A stretch of 64,000 bases of DNA from Xylaria sp. FL1777 (Eukaryota; Ascomycota; Sordariomycetes; Xylariales; Xylariaceae). The position numbers and the translations under genes are program-made. The notes beneath the pieces were generated by a model. The model saw nothing but the letters and a program-made list of their open reading frames with translations, had not been told where the DNA came from and did not search any database. Position 1 is the first letter of the stretch, and the number at the start of each line of letters is the position of its first letter. Below, piece by piece: positions 10,626 to 21,116 of this stretch. Location: positions 496,001 to 560,000 of the forward strand of contig MU400509.1 in the NCBI GenBank assembly GCA_022578965.1, written 5' to 3'.

Positions 10626-13247
10626 ATGACTACTGGTGAACTTCAGAATAGTCGTCGCCCAATGCTGAAATGTTTACCTGAGGCAGCTCTTCTACCAAAG
10701 TCAATCGACGCAGGACGTTACACACCAAGTTTGGATGAGGTGAAGGCTCAACGATCACTGCTAAGCCTTGCCGGCGAGGAAGATGATGGCAGCTCAGTAA
10801 TAGCAGACAGGTCTTTCCCATGTTCGACAATCGATGATATTTTACCACCGGATCATGATTCAAGGGATCAGGTGTCGCCGCAGGTAGCTACGTATTTATC
10901 CTCAAAATACGTCGCTGAGAGCCGTGATGCATATATGGATGCACTACGATTAGGCGACACAAGGGGGGGCATGCAAGCGCTCGAGACTGGACTGGGACGA
11001 CTCGAAAAGATATGTCGATATGATGCTGGTGTCACTGGCATAGCCGGTCGCATTGAGGTGCTTGGAAGCCTCGAGCGCCCTGATGAAGCCCGAGCCTTGC
11101 TATACAGTCTTCGTGCCGCCATCGAGCAGCCTCCAGTCGGAAACTCCCGGCCAATTCTGCATCACAGTCAATCATATATAGCACAGTCTACCAATGAGCC
11201 ACAAAGAGAGCGACAGGACACATTATACGCAGAGGATTATAAAAAGGCTCATATGATGCTAGACGCGGCAACATGGTCGGAAGAATGGGAATTGGCCGCC
11301 GAAGAAGCACAGAGGTTACAGCTCGACCGTACGATATTTGAGCAGTACCGTTTCCGGAGTCCTGAGCGCAGGTTCGAACGAGCACGGGATCTCCTGAATA
11401 TTGGCCTTCAGCATGAACACCGTGGATATGCTACCACGGATGGCGTGCGCTTTCAACATCTTGGAGAGGCGCTAAATATATATTCACAGGGCTGTGAAGA
11501 AACTGAACTTCACCACAGTTATGTGGAATTTCCGCAGGCACGGCTCACGTCCCATGATCATATCGACTGCTCGAACTTGTTTTTTTCTGCAAGCCGTATA
11601 TGCATCTACTTTCATCGGTATAGACACGTCGTATTACCGCCGGATTTTTCTTGCATTCCAGCTCTTACTGAGTTGGACTGGGCTCGCCAAGCCCTGTATT
11701 TCCTAGAGAGAGGGAAAGCTCGAGCACTCTTACGTAGCATTGAGCGATGCAGTGAAGCGATGGTATCGGAGCAAAAGAAATTAACGCTGAAAGATATTGC
11801 GTGGGAAATACGACATATGGTGTCTTCTGGAGAGCAGAAAAATTCGAGCAGGGTTTCGCCTCGCTCGGATTCCACCAGGTCACATGCTTTACCAGAAAAG
11901 ATCGTAATGGAGAGATTGCGCATCCGTCTTGCCTGGCGAAATACCATGATGGGTGCGCAGTCTTTAGCCACAGGCCGAGTGTCTCGATGGTGGGAGGCCG
12001 GACTCGATGAGATAGTTCAAGCAATACCGGACGACGTCGCCATTATAGAGTATGGACTGGTACAGGGTAAAAATCCTGGACTGCTGTCTTTCCTCATCAC
12101 CTCAGCTGGTGTTAGCCCTCAATGGAAAGCAATGCGCACAACGTCAATACTAGACAACATTGCCAAACTCAAGGAACTTACCGAATCCGCACAGGCAATC
12201 CCCCTAGATAAACGGGAGAGACGTCTCGGAGCCCAGATACTAGACACAGTCAAGTATCTGTCAACCGAGCTATTGTCCCAGTTTCTCCCAGAGCTTCGCG
12301 ATAAGCCAAGGCTTTTCGTGGTGCCTTCAGGAGGGCTGGCTCACATACCGTGGGCCTTACTTCTACAATGCCTAGAGCTGCCAACTCCAAACCATTCCTT
12401 ATCCTTGGTACCCAGCCTTCGTATATGGTACGGACTCCACAGGCTCTCGGAAAGCAAGTCGGCCGCGAAACAAGAAGCACAGCCACCCCCAGCTACAATC
12501 ATCTGCAACTCCCCCCGGCGTCCCGATGGCTCGGACCGAGATATAAAGTTTTCACGCATCGAGGCTTTATATTTAGCCCGCCGTCATCAAACCTGGCCGA
12601 TGTTAGCCGACCTGACGAGCCGAGAGACTTTTGAGAACCAATGTCAGCAGTCGGCTATCATCCATCTCAGCTCCCACGGATCGTTCAACGAAGAGTCCCC
12701 AATGCACTCAAACGTCGATCTATTCCAGGAGTCACTCACACCTCTCGACCTCTCCAGGCTGGCTATAACGGCGAGGTTCGTCGTCTTCAGCAGCTGTCTC
12801 TCGGCATACTCTCGCGTGTTCGACTCGGGCACAGCGCTGAGCTTTGCTCATGCTCTGCTGGGGAGCGGCGCGTGTGCCTTCGTAGGAACGCTCTGGGTTA
12901 CGGGCGATGTGGCGAGTCTTGTCTTCATGGTGCTGTTTTACAAGGCGATGATGGTCGGGGGACTCACGCCGAGCGGCGCATTGGCCGACGCGCAATTCCG
13001 CATGCAGAACTTCACCGAGGCAGACAAGAGCCTTCTAGTTAACGATCTGCTGCGTCTATTTAATCAAGAGGCCGAGAAGACGGGCGGCCTAAGCATAATA
13101 CAGCAGTATGTTATAAACTATAGATATTGGATCGACCGCCAGTTAAGACGGTACGATGTCTCGGATTTGCGCAGTCCTTGGTCATGGGCTGGATTTGTTC
13201 TCATTGGATATGGCGAATGTCCTGCATACCCTTCTCATCCATCCTGA
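10626..13247 (+). CDS. CHAT-domain (caspase-like) cysteine protease
   Basis: Intronless, 873 residues. The N-terminal 550 or so residues are mostly helical with TPR-like repeats; WARQALYFLERGKARALLRS is the segment that usually precedes CHAT domains. The CHAT domain runs from about residue 560 to the end. It opens at FVVPSGGLAHIPWALL, has the catalytic His in IIHLSSHGSF (His684) and the catalytic Cys in VVFSSCLSA (Cys724), followed by FVGTLWVTGD. Both residues of the dyad are present, so the protease is probably active. CHAT proteases (Caspase HetF Associated with TPRs) cleave cell-death effectors in bacteria and fungi. The head-to-head partner at 8600-10059 is the obvious candidate substrate. 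No NACHT or NB-ARC domain is visible. Confidence 0.88.
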   Translation: MTTGELQNSRRPMLKCLPEAALLPKSIDAGRYTPSLDEVKAQRSLLSLAGEEDDGSSVIADRSFPCSTIDDILPPDHDSRDQVSPQVATYLSSKYVAESRDAYMDALRLGDTRGGMQALETGLGRLEKICRYDAGVTGIAGRIEVLGSLERPDEARALLYSLRAAIEQPPVGNSRPILHHSQSYIAQSTNEPQRERQDTLYAEDYKKAHMMLDAATWSEEWELAAEEAQRLQLDRTIFEQYRFRSPERRFERARDLLNIGLQHEHRGYATTDGVRFQHLGEALNIYSQGCEETELHHSYVEFPQARLTSHDHIDCSNLFFSASRICIYFHRYRHVVLPPDFSCIPALTELDWARQALYFLERGKARALLRSIERCSEAMVSEQKKLTLKDIAWEIRHMVSSGEQKNSSRVSPRSDSTRSHALPEKIVMERLRIRLAWRNTMMGAQSLATGRVSRWWEAGLDEIVQAIPDDVAIIEYGLVQGKNPGLLSFLITSAGVSPQWKAMRTTSILDNIAKLKELTESAQAIPLDKRERRLGAQILDTVKYLSTELLSQFLPELRDKPRLFVVPSGGLAHIPWALLLQCLELPTPNHSLSLVPSLRIWYGLHRLSESKSAAKQEAQPPPATIICNSPRRPDGSDRDIKFSRIEALYLARRHQTWPMLADLTSRETFENQCQQSAIIHLSSHGSFNEESPMHSNVDLFQESLTPLDLSRLAITARFVVFSSCLSAYSRVFDSGTALSFAHALLGSGACAFVGTLWVTGDVASLVFMVLFYKAMMVGGLTPSGALADAQFRMQNFTEADKSLLVNDLLRLFNQEAEKTGGLSIIQQYVINYRYWIDRQLRRYDVSDLRSPWSWAGFVLIGYGECPAYPSHPS

Positions 13248-14427
13248 GGGCTCCTCATTGAAATATATACATATACCCAATATAATGCATTGCTTTATTC
13301 CAATACTTGGTGTTCTCTCCTCATACTCATTGGTCCTGGTAAATAACTAAGACCTTGCATGTTATCCATAGCGTGTGGAATGTATGAATTTAAATTCAGA
13401 TAACTATACGATCATATTGAATGATATGACACTTAGCTATATACATACACCTGGTGAAGCAACTTAGTTTCCTTGCGATATCGTTCAAGACGCCAATATC
13501 AAGCCCATTACGTCCTAGAGACAGATAATTTTGGCTGAAGGAAATTAAGGTCATGAAGGAAACAATATTCTATAGATACGTACTAGCATCATCCCAAACG
13601 TCGCACAATGCATTGACAGTCTTAGTGATCCTTTATAGAAACGAACAAAGAACAAAGAAAAATACAACATAAAATAGACCAGTAATCGGCAATCCTACAA
13701 ATTTCCCTCTTCTTGTCCTCGCCTGATCTCCAAAGGACTTAATCTGTCTAGACGATAAAGCAAACGAATACAATGCTAATACTCTATGTTATCTTAACAC
13801 TATCGTCAAAGATCGTGTGTCCCAGCCAGGAAGCACAAGGCGAGTCACAGACAAGAAACTACGTAATAAAGACTGGGAAGTATAATTGTTGATCTGACGC
13901 AACTCGAACGACTCATTTGTCTATTCAAAGAAGCCACGTTATTGGAATCCTAGAAAGAGAGAAAAAAACACCTCTTGTTTCATCGCCAGTCTTTATGTTT
14001 ATGACTTCATTCTCCCGTGACCTGCTCATGCAAGCTTTGAGTTGATTTACTCCATGTTCCCATGGTCACAACGATATCGTGACAAGGACATTTACTCTTT
14101 GCCTTTCTTCTTTATATCCCCTTCCTACTCTCGCTTAAATTCATCGACTGCCCAATTCCCCCCGTCATCTGCTCTCTGGCATTCTTGGGATTCACTTCAA
14201 TACTTTGCACTTATGACTTGTAAGTAGCGCATGCGCTACTTAAAGACATTGATTCATTGACCACGCGATATTGTACTCAACAGCATTCCACTTTTCGATT
14301 TACAGCATCCCCAACAGAGCCGGTATACAGGTTATACAGCGGCCATTAACCCACACCCCAAGAAGATAAGTGCAACATATTTACCATACTCTCGTAGTGT
14401 CTAAACAGCAACGGCACCTTGAATCGG
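13248..14427. other. Intergenic region with no recognised gene
   Basis: 1.18 kb between two genes on the same strand: AT-rich 3' sequence of the CHAT gene, then CT-rich sequence (from about 14090) typical of a fungal promoter or 5' leader. A GTAAGT at 14220-14225 could be the donor of a 5'-UTR intron of the next gene. No coding frame is convincing. Confidence 0.4.
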
Positions 14428-16626
14428 ATGCCGCACGGGCATAGCCGATCGACAGGATCCAGCGCTGGCGCTGGAAAAGGCGCCGGTAACGATAACAGCA
14501 ACGGTGGAGGAGGCGTCCTGTCTAGAGTGCTAGGTAGTTTTCGACGTCATTCCCACAATGGCGATGACACGGCTAACAACAAGGAAGACCCCAACTGGGC
14601 GCAAAACTACAAGATCACGCATCGCCCAGATCGTCCACGCCAGGACAAGCGCGAAGCCCTGAAGTCTCGGAACTCAGTATACGTACTCGGCCAGCTGAAT
14701 AGGATCTGGCGACACAACAAGAAGATGGTAGAAGAAAAGAAGAGGGAGAGAAGGGCACGGGAGAGGGCCTTAGCCGCCGAATTCGCGCATTTGAGCAGCC
14801 AAGACCAAATGGATCGAGATGACCAGCGCGATCAACAGAGAGATACTCGTGGCAGCAGTATCGATCACGAAAGCCAGCTCCCGGGTTTACAAACAGACCT
14901 GGCGTCCAACTTCCGTCTGAAGGCGCTCCCGTCGGAACTCACTAGGAACGAATGGCGAGCAGATCACCACCGCCGTTCGACCTACCCGCCATCGTCCCCG
15001 TCGGCCTCATCCGACCGAATGACAATAAGAGTAGGGTTGGAACTGCAAAGCTCGGAGGGAGTTGAGACTGGGGGCCACAGCTACGCACACGAAACACCAC
15101 CACCACCATTGCCCCTTTTGGCCCCCATGACCTTCACACCTTTGACTGTGCCACTGCGACCAGCGTCTGCATCTATATCGTCAGCACCGAGGGGGCCATC
15201 GGCACGCAAGCGACAGACGCGCAGTTTATCGCGCAGCCCATCGCAGCGAACGCCACTAGCCAACGCCATGCAAGCACCGGACGCTCGATCGAAGGCATTG
15301 CGTGAGACGATGAAGTTGTACATCAATACGGACCAAGACAGCACGCCAAGCCTGGTCAACTCGTCGCCGGTATCTGAGCAAGCGAGCCCTTTGACGCCCA
15401 TCGAAGATGTAAGCGACGAAGGAGGCCTCCATCGAAAATTCTTACCGGCGGACCCGCAACAAGCAAAAGCATGCCCGATGCCGTTATGTGGCAGCCTGCT
15501 CCTAACGGCCGTCGACCGAGAGCAGAATCTGTGCGCCGAATGCCGTAGTGATCTGCAGCCTCGACAGAGCATCTTTACGACTGACCTGCTGAATCCATTC
15601 CCAAGCCCTTATTCACCGATAAATACATACGCCAGCTCTCGCACGCCGCTAATTTCTGACACTCAGCATGACTTACCAGCCAAGGCTGCCGCGGCAAAGT
15701 ACCAGGAGGTGCCAGAAACGACACACTATATCAACAGCGAAAGCAAAACGAGAAGAGAGAACCGTAGCAGTGGCGACCGCTCAGTAGACAGAGACAGAGT
15801 CCAGGCAACGGAGGCGGCGCCCTCATCGCCAAAAATAAAAATCAACAACAGCTACGTCCTAAGCCGATTCAACAAAGACAGAGGCGACTTCAAGCTGCAA
15901 TCCGCACCGCCGAGCCGAAGACACACGCACAGAAGACGGGAGCAGCAGCTCGGCCACTCCCCCGTAGAGCGCCGGACCGCCAAGCAGTCATCAACGAGTG
16001 GGAGGAGCAACCACATCGGCTTCCAGCTCGCCGGATGGCGGACTACAGCGCTGCTGAGTCCAACAACGCCGCAGGCGTCACCTCGTCGGGCCGCAAGAAA
16101 TCCAAAGCAAAGAAAGGCGTCGGGGCCCTTGCTCGAAGCCAAGACCTTCCGTCCGGCAACCCCGCCCACGAGGCAGAAGAAGAACAGTCCCAACACTCAT
16201 CGCAGACTGTCGGACTCGCGCTCTCGCACGAAAGTAGGAGGGAGTGTGACGGGGAGTAGGAGGAGCGACGGGCGAGCATCGTCTTTGCCGAGGGTGCGCG
16301 TGGGAGATACCGTTGTTTCCAGGGGGAATATGCCCACGCCCAGCAGTGCACCGCCTAGAAGGAAGCACCATTCTAATCCAGACCGCCTCAAGTACCGGGA
16401 CAGCAGTACTAAAACGCGAGAGACCGAGGAGAAGCCTCACTTGGGGGAAGAAAAGAAAATCGTGGAAGACGACATCTACCACGACATCGAGAGCATAATC
16501 GACTGCTACTTAAGGCTACCAGATGCGCCTGAGCCGGATAACGAGAGGCGCAAAGCAGACGCCGTCGCGTCATATTTTTCGGCCGTGCCATTGGATGTCG
16601 AGATGAAGATTAAAGGCTTTTTTTAA
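14428..16626 (+). CDS. Hypothetical disordered protein with a Cys4 motif
   Basis: An uninterrupted frame of 732 residues from ATG 14428; the frame also opens at an in-frame TTG three codons earlier. It is very rich in Ser, Arg, Pro and Gln and mostly disordered. A basic segment near residues 60-110 (YKITHRPDRPRQDKREAL, then a charged helix with RRARERALAAEFAHL) could form a coiled coil. The only fold-like element is at residues 349-372: CPMPLC, then CAEC 14 residues later, a C-x4-C...C-x2-C pattern that could bind one zinc. A hydrophilic C-terminus with DDIYHDIESIIDCYLRLPDA may be a short conserved helix. I do not recognise the family; it resembles conserved hypothetical proteins of filamentous ascomycetes. 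Confidence 0.75.
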   Translation: MPHGHSRSTGSSAGAGKGAGNDNSNGGGGVLSRVLGSFRRHSHNGDDTANNKEDPNWAQNYKITHRPDRPRQDKREALKSRNSVYVLGQLNRIWRHNKKMVEEKKRERRARERALAAEFAHLSSQDQMDRDDQRDQQRDTRGSSIDHESQLPGLQTDLASNFRLKALPSELTRNEWRADHHRRSTYPPSSPSASSDRMTIRVGLELQSSEGVETGGHSYAHETPPPPLPLLAPMTFTPLTVPLRPASASISSAPRGPSARKRQTRSLSRSPSQRTPLANAMQAPDARSKALRETMKLYINTDQDSTPSLVNSSPVSEQASPLTPIEDVSDEGGLHRKFLPADPQQAKACPMPLCGSLLLTAVDREQNLCAECRSDLQPRQSIFTTDLLNPFPSPYSPINTYASSRTPLISDTQHDLPAKAAAAKYQEVPETTHYINSESKTRRENRSSGDRSVDRDRVQATEAAPSSPKIKINNSYVLSRFNKDRGDFKLQSAPPSRRHTHRRREQQLGHSPVERRTAKQSSTSGRSNHIGFQLAGWRTTALLSPTTPQASPRRAARNPKQRKASGPLLEAKTFRPATPPTRQKKNSPNTHRRLSDSRSRTKVGGSVTGSRRSDGRASSLPRVRVGDTVVSRGNMPTPSSAPPRRKHHSNPDRLKYRDSSTKTRETEEKPHLGEEKKIVEDDIYHDIESIIDCYLRLPDAPEPDNERRKADAVASYFSAVPLDVEMKIKGFF

Positions 16627-17301
16627 CATAACCTTATCCAACTCACCTTAAATAATGAGAAGTTGGGGACATGGGAATCGAAAGTTGACCAGATTTACAC
16701 GTGATCTAGTGCTAGAAACGCCAATGAGGGCAAGTAATAGTAATTTAATGACAAGTACAATAGAGAAATGGAAAAGAGACTCAAGCCATCTTGTAAACAT
16801 TGTTTACAATCCTCTGCATTCAGTGAAAACATTGGTCACTTTGACCTTCCCAATTTCCAGGCGTTCCACGGATCAAGTCTCGGTATCGACTGAAGTTCTT
16901 ATACATAAGTCCTTCGCTACTGGCTTGGACCTTCCTCTTGACAAATTTGAACTTGGTGCCGCCGTAGATTGATGAATGAGAAGTTGAGGATGCAAGAATA
17001 GGTCCCTTCAGGGTATCAAAAATGAAACAATATCCCAACGCCAAAACTCCGATACAACATCATTTGCTGCTTCTTATCCTTTCCTTTTAAGCCTATTTGT
17101 AGTCTTAATAGGTCAGTCATGCTAAAGGTTAATGAGATGGTTGCTCATCATCGTTCTGGGCGCTCTTCTGAGTGCTACTGGTATCATGCTGACGTTCCTC
17201 ATTGCGATTATCGTCCTCGTCAATTTCACGGAGGATAGTGTCTAGGAGCCTAGCTGGGAGTCATTCTAGTTCTCTTGCGAGGATCCGGCGTCAAAGGAAC
17301 C
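16627..17301. other. Convergent 3' intergenic region
   Basis: 675 bp between the ends of the disordered-protein gene and SPT4. A 105-codon frame at 16655-16972 does not start with ATG and shows no motif, so it is not called. Confidence 0.4.
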
Positions 17302-17885
17302 CTAATCCTCATCAACAGCACTTCCGTCTCGCCTATAGCCACAGGGCAATCAGTTAAGATCAGTATTGATAGAAAATTAGACAGGTGAAAACGAAAACGA
17401 TCCAGGACATGCAGAATGACATACGGAATTAGTACATGACCATCCTCAATCAGACCATTGCGAATATCCTCGGGAATAGAACCTGAAACCTTTGCGGCAT
17501 AGACACCGGGTACATAGGTATCAAGACGTTGCCACTTTGCAACCCATGACTTCTTTGGGTCCGCGATAGTCATCAGGCCCTCGAAGACGGTAGAGGTGCA
17601 GCTTTCGAGTGCGTCTGTGTTACCACGGAGCTCCAAGAACGGGCAATTGGGGCAACCCTCGGTTCTAAATCGCTATTTGTTGAGAACAGTTAGCACACGT
17701 ACAGATATGTGAATTGTGTGTGAAAGCTAGAAGACAAAGAAGAACCATCTTGCAACAGCCATGAACAGGGTGCCACAGTGAGGCAAGACAGATTGGTGGC
17801 TTACAGCCTGAGTCATAACGATAGAACAAACCATACAGGCACGCGTGTATCGCTGTTGACCGGGAGGCACAAAGTTGTCCGCCAT
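17302..17885 (-). CDS. SPT4: Transcription elongation factor Spt4
   Basis: Three exons, 17885-17805, 17672-17425 and 17332-17302, encode 119 residues, close to the usual length. It starts [20 protein letters not shown]. The zinc knuckle is CMVC plus CPNC (in [11 protein letters not shown] after the first intron). Then come [20 protein letters not shown] and the end [12 protein letters not shown]. Spt4 binds the NGN domain of Spt5 to form DSIF, which clamps elongating RNA polymerase. The frame stays open upstream without a stop to another ATG at 18245, which would add 120 residues including a poly-Thr tract. The canonical start is preferred on family length. It lies head-to-head with POP8. Confidence 0.93.
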
Positions 17886-18118
17886 GAGGGGGGTGGACGA
17901 GTCAGCGTCGGAGTCGTCGTTCGGCTCGCGCTCGTGATCGGGCTCGGGCTCAATTGGCTCTATTGGCTGACCAAGGTCTAAGGTGGAAATAGAATCGTCG
18001 TCGCAAAGGGCAAAGTCGCGCTCGGATTTGCTGTAAGATCGTAAAGTCTTGCTGGATCGCAAATCAATCAGGTCGGACGGTGAATAGACCGTGTCACCAC
18101 GGAAAGTGAAGGGAGAAG

Positions 18119-18174
18119 GGATAGTGGTAGTGGTAGTGGTAGTGGTATTGGTGGTGGTGGTGGTAGTGGTTTGC
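18119..18174 (+). repeat. Trinucleotide (GGT/AGT) tract
   Basis: A run of GGTAGT and GGTGGT triplets. Read on the minus strand in the frame upstream of SPT4 it encodes almost only Thr (ACC/ACT). It lies in the SPT4 5' leader or in a possible N-terminal extension. Such tracts are length-variable. Confidence 0.7.
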
Positions 18175-18245
18175 AGCTCTGGTTGGGGCGTTAGCTCAGC
18201 TCGAAGCTGCTCCTGATCTTTCAACCACTCAAGAACCCTCTCCAT

Positions 18246-18686
18246 TGTGGCGGTGCAGATTGTGACGGTGCTGGTTATGGCAGTGTTGATAGGTGGCGGT
18301 GCGAATGGTGGCGGTGCTATGCAACTATCGCGAAATTTTGAGTGGTCCGCCCGCTTACAAGGTTATGGAGTGAAGCGAGGTGGGAGATCGTTATAACCGA
18401 ATTTATATTAGTTTGCAGGTGCCAAGTGCCCAGGTGTAGGTGGATCCCGCCTGACATACCCAGGCAGGTACATCGGTACCCAGGTACCTGGCACCTGCCT
18501 ATGTAGGTACGCAGAGAAGGTATGTACCCCGGTAGTTGCTACTCACAATTAATCTATGCAACTATACCATATAGCGGGGTTGGTTTGATTCAGCAGGGAT
18601 TCCTCAATTTCACATGTATGGATTAGCAAGCTACCCAAAGTGTTAATCACCACACCTACTCAAGCACGCCAACATCACAGGAAATT
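18246..18686. promoter_or_regulatory. Divergent SPT4/POP8 promoter region with palindromic repeats
   Basis: This interval holds a dense cluster of GTACC/GGTAC-type motifs at about 18415-18530, including CCAGGTACCTGGCACCTG. Bidirectional promoters for SPT4 and POP8 should lie here. No gene. Confidence 0.5.
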
Positions 18687-19109
18687 ATGGCTACGCAGGA
18701 AGATGCATCTATAATAAATGCACAAAAAGTGAGCAAGTCTCACGAACTTGTCAGCTCTGTCATCAAAGCACCGCCTTACTCTTACGCACATCTGGAACTC
18801 TTCAATGCTGAGCCATCAAAGACAGGCGAACTTGACGCCCTTCAAGTCAAATCTTATTGCACTGCCTCTCTGAGGCAGTTCCTCGGTGTCACTGGCATGG
18901 CAATTCCTTTAGACATACTCAAGGTTGAAGGGCGGAGCTGTTGGTTGAGGTTACCGCGAGAAAACCTTGGAGCATTTGCAGCAGCTATTACGGCTTGGCA
19001 GGGCACAACACAAGATGGGGTTCACTTCACACTTCAGATTAGAGGTTGCTCTGATTGGCTTGGGGCCTTAGTTGGACAACAAGGCGAGCAGAAACTTTGG
19101 ACTGGCTAA
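18687..19109 (+). CDS. POP8: RNase P/MRP subunit Pop8-like protein
   Basis: A single exon of 140 residues, the expected size for filamentous-fungal Pop8. The conserved block runs through APPYSYAHLELFN, DALQVKSYCTASLRQFLG and GMAIPLDILKVEGRSCWLRL, then LGAFAAAITAW. Pop8 is a small Alba-like-fold protein of nuclear RNase P and RNase MRP, which process the 5' ends of tRNA precursors and pre-rRNA. The start ATG follows a 440-bp region shared with divergent SPT4. The end converges with the protein phosphatase 5 gene, with 227 bp between stops. The assignment rests on recognising the Pop8-like pattern; no search was possible. Confidence 0.85.
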   Translation: MATQEDASIINAQKVSKSHELVSSVIKAPPYSYAHLELFNAEPSKTGELDALQVKSYCTASLRQFLGVTGMAIPLDILKVEGRSCWLRLPRENLGAFAAAITAWQGTTQDGVHFTLQIRGCSDWLGALVGQQGEQKLWTG

Positions 19110-19336
19110 GTCTCCGAACGATCCTAAGAATTTGCGGTTCGACCTCATAGAAGACTGTTCTCAGTGTTTCTATGTGAGTAACAAAACTTTGCATGCAATG
19201 GTATATGTCTCCTTCGCGCCCCGATTAATTCTCTAAAACGCCAAGGCTATGTAACGACCATTTGTCACATACGCAAGATCCAATACTATAAACCCACCCA
19301 GATCACTTGTTCGATAAGAAAAGCTCTGTTATTCAT

Positions 19337-21116
19337 CTACATCATGGATCCGAAAGAATTGTTGGCGTACGCTGTAACGACTGTTAGCAAATTCCACAGA
19401 CAGAGAGTAGGGTATAATGCGTCACGAACCCATTGGGCGAATCGGAGGATGCTCAACAGCATCAAATTGATGAAACTTGAGCTTGTAATCGGGGCTGATA
19501 TTGATATAAGCGCCTCTGTTTTCCGTCTGGTCGCAGTATTTAGGTGCCGAGAACACTTTGTACGACTTTGTTAGCACGCAGGACGAGAGTTGATACAGAA
19601 GAGACGCACCTGTGATACACTTTCCATCATGTTCTTCTTCATAACCCTCCATGCGTACTTCGTGGCTACGAATGATAGCATCCAAACCATTCTTGTCGCA
19701 AAATCTCTTTGTCACATCGGGACCAAACTGCATGCCGACACCTCTCTTGCTGGGACCTCTACCAGGAGCGGTCTGCGGGTCTGTCCACAGCATCTCCATC
19801 ATAAGTCCAGACTGGCCCGGCTGTCTTTGATTGTGCCGGTTCAGCTTGCGGATGTCATCAAGAGTTACGTTGTCATCTGAAAATAGACCACCGTGTAAAA
19901 CTAGATATTTGGAGCCGATGAGCGTAGCCAAAGGCAACGCTGAGAAGCTCTCGGAGAATAATTTGAACACGCTGGTTTTAGTTAGTATAGGGGTAAGAGC
20001 TCACAGCCGAGGGCCACGTACCGTTCATTATATTTAGCTTTGCACTCTCCCTCAAATCCGTAAACCTTGTTCATGTCATCCGTCTCGTGGTTGCCTCGGT
20101 TCAAGAACATGCCGTGAGGACGTAGCCACTTGTAGGCATATAAAAGGAGAGCAATTTCGGTTGACCAAGACCCTCGGTCTACAAAGTCGCCGTTAAAGAG
20201 GTAATAGTGCTTATCAGAAGGCCGTCCATTTAATCTGAAAAGCTCCAACAGATCATAGTATTGGCCTATGCCACTAGTCAGCCCGGTCATGATATAGAAG
20301 CTAGATCATGCTTACCATGTGTATCACCGCAAACTGTTAGTGTGACGTCGTCGGGTATGGTCATCTCGACCATAGTAGGCTCGTCATAGACAATTTTCTT
20401 GGTGGCCATTACAATTTGGTAGACGTATTTCTTGTGGATTTTCTTGCCATTCTTGAAACGCTCAATCATGTCGTCAATGAACTCCTGTGTCATCTCGTCT
20501 TTAAGTTGGACTCCGTCGTAATCTGGTTCAATAGCGATCGAATCAATATCGAGACCCTCGGAAGCCGACGGCTCCTCCCCAACGTCGATGGCAGCATAGA
20601 AGTTTAGTTGTCGAACAATCTTCTGGCACTCTGCAAGCTTGAGCTTTGCATCTTTATTGTTTGGATCGAGCTCAACACATTTCTTGAAGTCCTTGACTGC
20701 GTCTTTGGGCTTGAGAATGGCGGCATAAGAAACGGCGCGGCGAAAGTAAGCCTAGGATGGTAAACGTCGTTAGAGCGGCCAAACAGGACATCCGCCAGCT
20801 CATTTATCGCACCTTCACAAACGTAGGGTTCAGTTCGGTTGCTCTAGTCGCGTCAGCGATAGCATAGCCGAATGCTTCCAACTTGATATACGCCTAGAGT
20901 TGTTCCGAATCAGTCACGCGACCTCAATAGATGACAGGGCCGATGCTAGATGTTAGGCACACCAACCTGTGCTCTGTTTGTATAAAAGGTTGGCTCTTTG
21001 TCGTTCAGTTCCATGGCCTCGGAGTAGAGCTCAACAGCCTTGAGCCAGTCGTGCGCTGCAAAGGCTTTGTTGCCGTCATTCTTCAAGGCTGTGGCCTGCT
21101 CGGCTGCGGAAGTCAT
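19337..21116 (-). CDS. PPT1: Serine/threonine protein phosphatase 5 (TPR-PP5)
   Basis: Seven exons (21116-20967, 20893-20813, 20751-20316, 20265-20022, 19971-19610, 19555-19430, 19371-19337) encode 477 residues. Residues 1-120 hold three TPR motifs (ALKNDGNKAFAAHDWLKAVE, AYIKLEAFGYAIADA, AYFRRAVSYAAILKPKDA), the Hsp90-docking module. The phosphatase domain follows with the metal-binding motifs GDTHG (GDxHG), GDFVDRGS and RGNHE, then VFSAPKYCD. The tiny last exon gives PMAYANNSFGSMM, matching the family C-terminal helix that autoinhibits with the TPRs. PP5 dephosphorylates Hsp90, its co-chaperones and their clients in cytosol and nucleus. It is divergent from the YIH1 homologue. Confidence 0.95.

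Noticed and set aside
15081..15572. 163-codon frame antisense to the disordered-protein gene
   Set aside because: The sense frame is longer and uninterrupted, and this frame has no motif.
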